Positions 1 through 5,188 of a stretch of DNA of 11,437 nt are shown here, piece by piece. Numbering within the stretch: position 1 is the stretch's first letter; each line of letters begins with the position of its first letter. A model generated the notes under the pieces. The model saw only the letters and a list, made by a program, of their open reading frames with translations, made no database searches and had not been told where the DNA came from. The translations under genes and the position numbers were made by a program. This DNA comes from Clostridiales bacterium (lineage in GTDB: Bacteria > Bacillota > Clostridia > Oscillospirales > Acutalibacteraceae): positions 1-11,437 of the forward strand of contig DXVY01000023.1 in NCBI GenBank assembly GCA_019417145.1, given 5' to 3'.

Positions 1-56
1 GCTCTTTGCTTATTATAGCAAAGCCACGGCTTTCCTGCAATAAAGGCTTTCCATTC

Positions 57-85
57 TTGCCAAACTGTGGACAAGCTAGTATAAT
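57..85 (+). promoter_or_regulatory. Sigma-A promoter of the pyridoxamine kinase-manA-trmL operon
   Basis: The sequence shows TTGCCA at 57-62 and a perfect TATAAT at 80-85, separated by exactly 17 bp. Transcription is expected to start near 92, giving a leader of about 47 nt before the preferred TTG start at 139. No better promoter lies before the following two genes, so this one probably serves all three. The call is based on the consensus match only. Confidence 0.75.
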
Positions 86-120
86 AATTCCTATAAGACC
101 ATTTTCTGGCATTTTTGGAA

Positions 121-128
121 AAGGGGGG
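121..128 (+). promoter_or_regulatory. G-rich ribosome binding site deciding the TTG start at 139
   Basis: The run AAGGGGGG can pair with the 16S anti-Shine-Dalgarno sequence over about seven positions, with one G-U wobble. It ends 10 nt before TTG at 139-141. The alternative in-frame starts at 115 (TTG) and 241 (GTG) have no comparable purine-rich sequence in front of them. This is the main argument for choosing 139. Confidence 0.45.
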
Positions 129-138
129 CGCCGTCCTG

Positions 139-1119
139 TTGGAGAATCGGCTGTCTGATCCTGTTTTTGCGCCGGAGGCGGACGTCCGCAAAGAGAGCGG
201 CCTTCCCGACCCTGTACGGCACCTGCGTCGGCCGCCTCGGGTGGCCGCTGTCCATGATCTTTCGGCCTTCGGGCGCTGCGCTCTGGCGGTGGTGCTGCCG
301 GTGCTTACGGCGATGGGCGTGCAGTGTCTGCCGGTGCCTACCGCCCTGCTGTCCACCCATACCGGCGGCTTCACGGATATCGTCAAGCTGGCCTGCGATG
401 ATTTTCCCGGCCGAACCGCCCGGCATTGGGCGGCCAGCGGCATACTGCCTGACTGCGTCTATTCGGGATACCTGGGGAGCCCCTCCCAGGCAGGGCAGGT
501 GGTCTCCTTCCGGCGGCTTTTTCCGGAGGCCCTTTTGGTAGTGGACCCGGTGCTGGGGGATGAGGGTAAGCCTTACGGCGGTATTTCAGGTGAAATGATC
601 TCCTCCATGTCTCGTCTGGCCGCATCGGCTGATTTGATCACCCCTAACCCTACCGAGGTGTCCCTGCTTCTGGGTGCGCCCTATTCCGAAGATCCCCTTC
701 CGGCTGCCGCGGCCAAGGAACAACTACGGGCCCTGTCCGGGTTGGGGCCGCGACCTGCGGCGGTGCTGATCACCGGCCGCAAAATGGAGAGGGGGCGGGT
801 GTGTAACCTCTGCTTTATCCCCGCCGCCAGCCGGCTGGGACAGGTGGCCGGTCTCACCGGCGATCAGGCCTGGTTATTTGACTGTGATTACCATTATCCT
901 TCTTACCCTGGTACGGGGGATATTTTTGCATCGGTGGTGACTGCCGCGCTGGCCGCGGGGCGGCCCTTACCGCAGGCCGTAGGGCTGGCCACCGCCTTTG
1001 TGGAACGGTGTATCACCCTCACGGCTGGCTCGGGCGAGCCGGTGCGGGACGGGGTGTTTTTGGAATACGCCCTGCCCGAGCTGAGAAAGATGGTTCCCCG
1101 TGAGGGACGGCGGCTGTGA
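139..1119 (+). CDS. Pyridoxal/pyridoxamine kinase (PdxK/PdxY family)
   Basis: A cytosolic ribokinase-fold enzyme that phosphorylates pyridoxal, pyridoxamine or pyridoxine with ATP in vitamin B6 salvage. Counting from the TTG at 139 (326 residues), the family hallmarks are HDLSAFGRC (39-47), the substrate-loop motif STHTGGF (72-78), VDPV (135-138), TPNPTE (168-173) and PGTGDIFAS, whose aspartate at 261 is the expected catalytic base. There is no in-frame ATG near the 5' end. TTG 139 has the best ribosome binding site but gives an N-terminal extension of about 34 residues before the conserved PRVAAVHDL. GTG at 241 would give 292 residues, closer to the usual size, but with no visible binding site. 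The family call is firm; the start is not. It is the first gene of an apparent operon with manA, 72 bp downstream. A thiamine-precursor (HMP) kinase is less likely because of the HDLS and STHTGGF motifs. Confidence 0.88.
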   Translation: MENRLSDPVFAPEADVRKESGLPDPVRHLRRPPRVAAVHDLSAFGRCALAVVLPVLTAMGVQCLPVPTALLSTHTGGFTDIVKLACDDFPGRTARHWAASGILPDCVYSGYLGSPSQAGQVVSFRRLFPEALLVVDPVLGDEGKPYGGISGEMISSMSRLAASADLITPNPTEVSLLLGAPYSEDPLPAAAAKEQLRALSGLGPRPAAVLITGRKMERGRVCNLCFIPAASRLGQVAGLTGDQAWLFDCDYHYPSYPGTGDIFASVVTAALAAGRPLPQAVGLATAFVERCITLTAGSGEPVRDGVFLEYALPELRKMVPREGRRL

Positions 1120-1191
1120 AATTTGGTTGTATATTGACCCGCACTGACGCGGGGCGGGCTGATACATGAAAATCTATAGGAGGAATGTACA

Positions 1192-2139
1192 ATGTATCCC
1201 ATGAAATTGAAGGCGGCCTTTAAGGATTACCTTTGGGGCGGCACCCGTCTGCGCACCGAATACCATATGCAAAGCGATCTGGACAAGTTGGCCGAGGCAT
1301 GGGTCCTGTCCTGCCATAAGGATGGCCCTTCGGTGGTGGAAAACGGCCAGCTGGCCGGTCTGACCCTGGAGGCTGCCGTGGAGAAGCTGGGGCGGGACTG
1401 CCTGGGAGAAAAGGGCAAGCAGTTTGCCTTCTTCCCGATTTTGATTAAGCTGATCGACGCCAAGGACAACCTGTCCATCCAGGTCCATCCCACCGACGAG
1501 TACGCCCTTCGGGTGGAGGGGGAATACGGCAAAACCGAAATGTGGTATGTGGTGGACTGCGACCCAGGCGCCTATCTGTATTATGGCTTTAACCGGGAGA
1601 TCACCCCGGACGAGTTTGCCCGCCGCATCGCCGACAACACCCTTTTGGAGGTCCTCAACAAGGTGGAGGTAAAGAAGGGAGACTGCTTCTTTATCGAGTC
1701 GGGCACCATCCACGCCATCGGCGCGGGGCTGCTCATCGCCGAGATCCAGCAGAATTCCAATACCACCTACCGTGTGTATGACTACGGCCGGGTGGGAGCG
1801 GACGGCAAGCCCCGTCAGCTCCATGTGGAGAAGGCCAAGGAGGTCACCCAGCTCTGCCCGCCCAAGGCTGCCTACGGCGCCGTGGAGATGAAGGATGGGA
1901 AGGCCCGTCTGGCCTCCTGTAAGTATTTCACCGTGGACAAGCTGGCGGTCAAGGGGGAGGTTTCCCTGGAGGTGGACAATCAGTCCTTTGTTTCCCTGCT
2001 CTGTCTGGAGGGCTGCCTGATTGTGGATGCGGCGGGCGAGGCCGTTTCTATGGTGCCGGGAGACTGCGTCTTCCTGCCTGCCGGTATCGGCGCGGTAGCC
2101 GTCAAGGGCAGCGGAACGGTGATTTCCAGCCGTGTGTAA
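1192..2139 (+). CDS. manA: Mannose-6-phosphate isomerase, class I
   Basis: A zinc-dependent cytosolic isomerase that interconverts mannose 6-phosphate and fructose 6-phosphate. It feeds mannose into glycolysis or supplies precursors for mannosylated glycans and GDP-sugars. The 315-residue length is typical of the short Bacillus-type ManA. The zinc ligands are visible: Q97 and H99 in IQVHPTDEYA, E116 in GKTEMWY, and H174 in SGTIHAIGAG. Conserved arginines follow in TTYRVYDYGR (191-200). The N-terminal LWGG motif (14-17) is also typical of the family. A C-terminal cupin-like half (from about residue 235) ends in a VPGDCVFLPAG segment. The ATG at 1192 follows a perfect AGGAGG (1178-1183) at 8-nt spacing. 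The stop codon overlaps the start of trmL. No separate strong promoter was found in the 72-bp gap before it. Confidence 0.95.
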   Translation: MYPMKLKAAFKDYLWGGTRLRTEYHMQSDLDKLAEAWVLSCHKDGPSVVENGQLAGLTLEAAVEKLGRDCLGEKGKQFAFFPILIKLIDAKDNLSIQVHPTDEYALRVEGEYGKTEMWYVVDCDPGAYLYYGFNREITPDEFARRIADNTLLEVLNKVEVKKGDCFFIESGTIHAIGAGLLIAEIQQNSNTTYRVYDYGRVGADGKPRQLHVEKAKEVTQLCPPKAAYGAVEMKDGKARLASCKYFTVDKLAVKGEVSLEVDNQSFVSLLCLEGCLIVDAAGEAVSMVPGDCVFLPAGIGAVAVKGSGTVISSRV

Positions 2140-2647
2140 GCAAAATCCGGTTTTGAATATCGTCATGGTGGAGCCGGAGATCCCGCAGAATGCGGGCAAC
2201 GTGGCCCGTACCTGCGCCGCCACCGGCGCGCGGCTCCATTTGGTGGGGCCCATGGGCTTCCGAATCGACGATAAAAAACTCAAACGGGCCGGGTTGGATT
2301 ACTGGCATCTGCTGGATATAACCTACTATGACAGCCTAGAAGATTTCTTTCAGAAGAACCAGGGGGAATTTTTCTACTTTACCACCAAGGCCCCCAGGGC
2401 CTATACCGAAATAACCTATCCAGCCGGCGCCTACCTTTTCTTCGGCAAGGAGACCGCCGGCCTGCCCGAGTCCCTGTTGGCCGAGAATAAGGATCGCTGC
2501 GTCCGCATCCCCATGCGGGGACCGGCCCGGAGCCTGAATCTCTCCAATTCCATCGCCGTCGGCGTGTATGAAGCCCTGCGGCAGTGGAATTTTCCCGCGC
2601 TGCAGAACGAGGGCCGCCTGCGGGAATACGATTGGGATAAGCTGTGA
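2132..2647 (+). CDS. trmL: tRNA (cytidine(34)-2'-O)-methyltransferase, TrmL/YibK SPOUT family
   Basis: A SAM-dependent enzyme known in other bacteria to methylate the 2'-hydroxyl of the wobble nucleotide (C34 or cmnm5U34) of leucine tRNAs. The 171-residue protein carries the SPOUT trefoil-knot motifs in order: VEPEIPQNAGNVAR (13-26), FGKETAGLPE (104-113), and the knot segment from R125 to Q151 with LNLSNS at 135-140. The start is GTG at 2132, inside the last codons of manA (8-bp overlap). It has no clear ribosome binding site, so translation is probably coupled to manA. The ATG at 2165 would remove the first beta strand, and TTG at 2153 is a possible alternative. No convincing terminator follows, so readthrough towards pgk is possible. 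Confidence 0.94.
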   Translation: MCKQNPVLNIVMVEPEIPQNAGNVARTCAATGARLHLVGPMGFRIDDKKLKRAGLDYWHLLDITYYDSLEDFFQKNQGEFFYFTTKAPRAYTEITYPAGAYLFFGKETAGLPESLLAENKDRCVRIPMRGPARSLNLSNSIAVGVYEALRQWNFPALQNEGRLREYDWDKL

Positions 2648-2703
2648 ATACCGGGCTTGGCAATAGCACCAAGGGAAAAGCCGAAAAAAGTCCGGGTTTA
2701 TGC

Positions 2704-2721
2704 GATTTGCGGGATTTGCGG
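2704..2721 (+). repeat. Tandem 9-bp direct repeat upstream of the pgk promoter
   Basis: GATTTGCGG occurs twice back to back (2704-2712 and 2713-2721), ending 17 bp before the -35 element of pgk. Two identical adjacent half-sites in this position could bind a regulator that recognises direct repeats. This is speculation from position. I do not recognise the motif. Confidence 0.4.
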
Positions 2722-2738
2722 CGGCGGGGGAAAAGGTA

Positions 2739-2767
2739 TTGAAAAAAATCCCAGATTGGGGTAAAAT
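2739..2767 (+). promoter_or_regulatory. Sigma-A promoter of pgk
   Basis: TTGAAA (2739-2744) and TAAAAT (2762-2767) are spaced by 17 bp in an otherwise GC-rich region. Transcription should begin near 2774, giving a leader of about 52 nt. A 13-bp palindrome overlaps the -10 element, and a Rex-like site starts just after the predicted transcription start. The promoter may therefore be repressible. Confidence 0.75.
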
Positions 2768-2771
2768 ACCC
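2759..2771 (+). promoter_or_regulatory. Palindrome covering the pgk -10 element (possible operator)
   Basis: GGGTA-AAA-TACCC is a perfect 5-bp inverted repeat with a 3-nt centre. It spans the whole TAAAAT box, where a bound repressor would block RNA polymerase. It is short enough to have arisen by chance, and I do not know a regulator with this consensus. Confidence 0.3.
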
Positions 2772-2779
2772 ATAGTCAG

Positions 2780-2797
2780 TTGTTTTTGTTTTAACAA
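2780..2797 (+). promoter_or_regulatory. Candidate Rex (NADH/NAD+ redox repressor) operator before pgk
   Basis: The 18-bp stretch matches the clostridial Rex consensus TTGTTAANNNNTTAACAA at 12 of 14 defined positions. The right arm is perfect (TTAACAA), while the left arm reads TTGTTTT. It lies about 6-23 nt downstream of the predicted pgk transcription start, a usual place for repression. Rex is known to control central carbon genes in Firmicutes. The T-richness of the left arm weakens the match, and binding here is an inference. Confidence 0.4.
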
Positions 2798-2825
2798 TTA
2801 AATGTAGAGGAAAGGAAGTACCGAA

Positions 2826-4016
2826 ATGACCGCTCTGAACAAGAAGACCATTGAGGACATCGACGTTGCCGGCAAAAAGGTGCTGGTGCGCTGTGACTTT
2901 AACGTTCCCCTGAAGGACGGAGTCATCACCGATGACAAGCGCATCGTGGAGAGCCTGCCCACCATTAAGTATCTGCTTTCCCACAACGCCAAGGTGATCC
3001 TCTGTTCCCATATGGGACGTCCTAAGGGCGAATTCAATATGAAGTATTCCATGGCCCCGGTTGCCAAGCGTTTAAGCGAGCTTCTGGGCCAGGAGGTAAA
3101 GCTGGCGGCCGATGTGGTGGGCGATTCCGCCAAGCAGCTTTCTGCCGAGCTGCAGGACGGCCAGGCCATGCTGCTGGAGAACGTCCGCTTCCACGCCGAG
3201 GAGGAGAAGAACGAGGAGAATTTCTGCAAGGCGCTGGCCTCTCTGGCTGAAATTTATGTAAACGACGCTTTCGGCACCGCTCATCGCGCCCATGCCTCCA
3301 CCACCGGCGTGGCTTCCTATCTGCCTGCGGTCTGCGGCTACCTGATCCAGAAGGAGATCAAGATCATGGGCGGCGCCCTGGCTGATCCCAAGCGGCCCTT
3401 TGTGGCCATCCTGGGTGGCGCCAAGGTTTCGGACAAGATCGGCGTCATCACCAACCTGCTGGATAAGGTGGACACCCTGATCATCGGCGGCGGTATGGCC
3501 TATACCTTTATGAAGGCCCTGGGTCACTCCATTGGCGATTCCCTGTTGGAGGCCGACAAGGTCGACCTGGCTAAGGAGATTATGCAGAGCGCCAAGGAAA
3601 AGGGCGTCAACTTCCTGATCCCCGTGGACAACAAGGCCGGCGACAAATATGATCCCGACTGCAACAGCCAGATCGTCAATTCCGATAATATTCCCGACGG
3701 CTGGATGGGTCTGGATATCGGCCCCAAGACCCAGGAGCTGTTTGCGGACGCTATCAAGGGCGCGGGCACGGTTGTCTGGAACGGACCCATGGGCGTATCC
3801 GAGTGGGATAACTTTGCGGCCGGCACCATCGCTGTGGCAAAGGCTGTGGCCGAGTCGGGCGCTATCTCCATCATTGGCGGCGGAGATTCGGCGGCGGCTG
3901 TGGAGAAGTTGGGCTTTGCCGATAAGATGACCCACATTTCCACCGGCGGCGGCGCTTCTCTGGAATTCCTGGAGGGCAAGACCCTGCCCGGCATCGCCGC
4001 TCTGTTGGATAAATAA
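2826..4016 (+). CDS. pgk: Phosphoglycerate kinase
   Basis: A cytosolic monomeric glycolytic enzyme that transfers phosphate from 1,3-bisphosphoglycerate to ADP, giving ATP and 3-phosphoglycerate. The 396-residue protein has the full family pattern. N-terminal domain: RCDFNVPLK (22-30), the catalytic arginine in KRI (R39), SHMGRPKG (61-68) and the NDAFGTAHRAHAS segment (146-158). Nucleotide domain: GGAKVSDKIG (197-206) and IIGGGMAYTF (219-228), followed by VWNGPMGVSEW and GGGDSAAA. The ATG at 2826 follows AAGGAAG (2812-2818) at 7-nt spacing. It has its own strong promoter and a GC-rich intrinsic terminator about 65 bp after its stop. It starts the pgk-tpiA-gpmI block. The normally adjacent gap gene is not directly upstream. 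Confidence 0.98.
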   Translation: MTALNKKTIEDIDVAGKKVLVRCDFNVPLKDGVITDDKRIVESLPTIKYLLSHNAKVILCSHMGRPKGEFNMKYSMAPVAKRLSELLGQEVKLAADVVGDSAKQLSAELQDGQAMLLENVRFHAEEEKNEENFCKALASLAEIYVNDAFGTAHRAHASTTGVASYLPAVCGYLIQKEIKIMGGALADPKRPFVAILGGAKVSDKIGVITNLLDKVDTLIIGGGMAYTFMKALGHSIGDSLLEADKVDLAKEIMQSAKEKGVNFLIPVDNKAGDKYDPDCNSQIVNSDNIPDGWMGLDIGPKTQELFADAIKGAGTVVWNGPMGVSEWDNFAAGTIAVAKAVAESGAISIIGGGDSAAAVEKLGFADKMTHISTGGGASLEFLEGKTLPGIAALLDK

Positions 4017-4082
4017 GTCCTCGGAAAATCAAGCCAATATACGGAAGGGCCGCGGCATACCCGGCTGGCTTCCGTCCGACGG

Positions 4083-4113
4083 CGGCGCGGCGGTTGCCGC
4101 GCCGTTTTCCTTT
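4083..4113 (+). terminator. Intrinsic terminator after pgk
   Basis: A perfect 9-bp, all-GC stem (4083-4091 with 4096-4104) closes a GGTT loop. It is followed by TTTTCCTTT (4105-4113). The interrupted U-tract suggests partial rather than complete termination, which would allow some readthrough into tpiA and give pgk higher expression. Confidence 0.75.
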
Positions 4114-4121
4114 GCATGCTA

Positions 4122-4170
4122 CCGCCGGGGACCCGGCGGGAAAATACGCTTCCGGGGTATAAGTCCGGAA
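4122..4170 (+). other. Two consecutive hairpins in the tpiA leader
   Basis: The first hairpin is CCGCCGG (4122-4128) pairing with CCGGCGG (4133-4139) around a 4-nt loop. The second is TTCCGG (4150-4155) pairing with CCGGAA (4165-4170) around a 9-nt loop. They lie between the pgk terminator and the tpiA ribosome binding site (4189-4195). No good promoter is visible here, so they may be RNA processing or stability elements on a readthrough transcript. Their function is not known. Confidence 0.4.
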
Positions 4171-4202
4171 AGAAAGATTACAATATATGGGAGGAACCAA
4201 CC

Positions 4203-4970
4203 ATGAATAAAGCATTGCGCAAAGCCGTTATCGCCGGCAACTGGAAGATGAACAAAACCCCCGCCGAGACCACGGCGCTTATTAACGAAATGAAGCCCCT
4301 GGTGGCCGACGCCGGATGCGACGTCGTACTCTGCACCCCCTTTGTGGACCTGCAGGCCGCCCTGGAGGCCACGGCCGGTTCCAATATCGGCGTGGGCGCT
4401 GAAAACTGTCACTTTGAAAAGTCGGGCGCTTTCACCGGCGAGGTGTCCGCCCCCATGCTCACCTCTATGGGCGTCAAGTATGTGATTATCGGCCATTCCG
4501 AGCGGCGGCAATATTTCGGCGAGACCGACGAGACGGTCAACAAGCGGACCCTGGCGGCCCTGGAGAACGGCCTGACCGCTATTGTCTGTGTGGGTGAGAC
4601 CCTGACCCAGCGGGAACAGGGCGTCACGGCCGAGCTGGTGGCTATGCAGACCAAAATTGCCCTGCTGAACGTAACGGCCGAGCAGCTGAAGAATGTGATT
4701 ATCGCCTATGAGCCGGTCTGGGCCATCGGCACCGGCCGCACGGCTACGGCCGAACAGGCAAATGAGGTGTGCGCCCTGATCCGGGCCACCGTTGCTTCCC
4801 TGTACGGCAAGGATGCGGCCGACGCTCTGACCATTCAGTACGGCGGTTCCATGAACGCCGGCAACGCGGAAGAACTGCTGGCCCAGCCCGACGTGGACGG
4901 CGGCCTGATCGGCGGCGCGTCTTTGAAGGCTCCCGATTTTGCCGCCATCGTAAAGGCCGCCGGCAAATAA
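4203..4970 (+). CDS. tpiA: Triosephosphate isomerase
   Basis: A dimeric TIM-barrel enzyme that interconverts dihydroxyacetone phosphate and glyceraldehyde 3-phosphate. The 255-residue protein contains all catalytic residues: N13 and K15 in AGNWKMNK, the electrophile H98 in IIGHSERR, and the general base E170 in AYEPVWAIGTG, directly before the flexible loop 6. The phosphate-gripping YGGSMN (213-218) and GGLIGGASL (233-241) segments close the barrel. The reading frame is open upstream to an ATG at 4116, but ATG 4203 is the right start: it follows GGGAGGA (4189-4195) at 7-nt spacing and gives the usual family length. The upstream extension would cross the two hairpins. It lies between pgk and gpmI and is probably expressed with them. 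Confidence 0.98.
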   Translation: MNKALRKAVIAGNWKMNKTPAETTALINEMKPLVADAGCDVVLCTPFVDLQAALEATAGSNIGVGAENCHFEKSGAFTGEVSAPMLTSMGVKYVIIGHSERRQYFGETDETVNKRTLAALENGLTAIVCVGETLTQREQGVTAELVAMQTKIALLNVTAEQLKNVIIAYEPVWAIGTGRTATAEQANEVCALIRATVASLYGKDAADALTIQYGGSMNAGNAEELLAQPDVDGGLIGGASLKAPDFAAIVKAAGK

Positions 4971-4996
4971 ACCTAGGCCGGGTGAAATCGACCGTT

Positions 4997-5154
4997 TCGG
5001 CGCATAAGCCGAGAAAATTGAGCGGTTCGCCGAAAAAGAAGACGGACGGCGGAAAGCGCCGCCTTCGCGCCGAAGGACGGGCACGTGACGCATGGGCAAA
5101 CGTGCGTTTGTATGAGACCGGATCAGACAAGGCAAGGGATGCTTTTTGCATCCC
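4997..5154 (+). other. Hairpin-rich spacer between tpiA and gpmI
   Basis: The 218-bp gap holds a series of short inverted repeats: TCGGC/GCCGA (4997-5001 with 5008-5012), CGG-TTCG-CCG with a UUCG tetraloop (5023-5032), GGCGG/CCGCC (5048-5052 with 5059-5063), CCTTCG/CGAAGG (5062-5067 with 5071-5076), GCACGT/ACGTGC (5081-5086 with 5100-5105), and GGGATGC-TTTTT-GCATCCC (5136-5154). None is followed by a U-tract, so they are not ordinary terminators. I see no credible promoter here either. It could be a structured leader for gpmI, an mRNA-stability element or a dispersed intergenic repeat. I do not recognise a known RNA class. Confidence 0.4.
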
Positions 5155-5188
5155 GTCGCCGGCATAGTCGGTATTAGGAGGTAACTGC

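Noticed and set aside
167..541. 124-codon + strand frame inside the pyridoxamine kinase gene
   Set aside because: It is Arg/Pro/Trp-rich, which is typical of an out-of-frame reading, and it overlaps the real kinase motifs.
1134..1166. TTGACC followed by a GATACA-like -10 before manA
   Set aside because: The spacing is about 20 bp or the -10 match is poor, and a GC hairpin (1138-1153) occupies the spacer. Too weak to call a promoter.
1174..2283. 369-codon minus-strand frame opposite manA and the start of trmL
   Set aside because: The + strand carries complete ManA and TrmL motifs, and the antisense product has no recognisable features.
2656..2673. CTTGG/CCAAG hairpin after trmL as a terminator
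   Set aside because: Only 5 bp of stem, an 8-nt loop and no following T-run.
4158..4184. TATAAG and TACAAT as possible -10 elements for tpiA
   Set aside because: Neither has a -35 element at suitable spacing, and TACAAT would start transcription at the ribosome binding site.
4116..4202. Upstream ATG 4116 as the start of tpiA
   Set aside because: It adds 29 residues absent from the family, lacks a ribosome binding site and crosses hairpins. ATG 4203 has a strong site and gives normal length.
4982..5167. 61-codon very basic reading frame starting at GTG 4982 in the tpiA-gpmI spacer
   Set aside because: It has a weak start, no ribosome binding site and a composition dictated by the hairpin-rich DNA. 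It was noted as part of the spacer instead of a gene.
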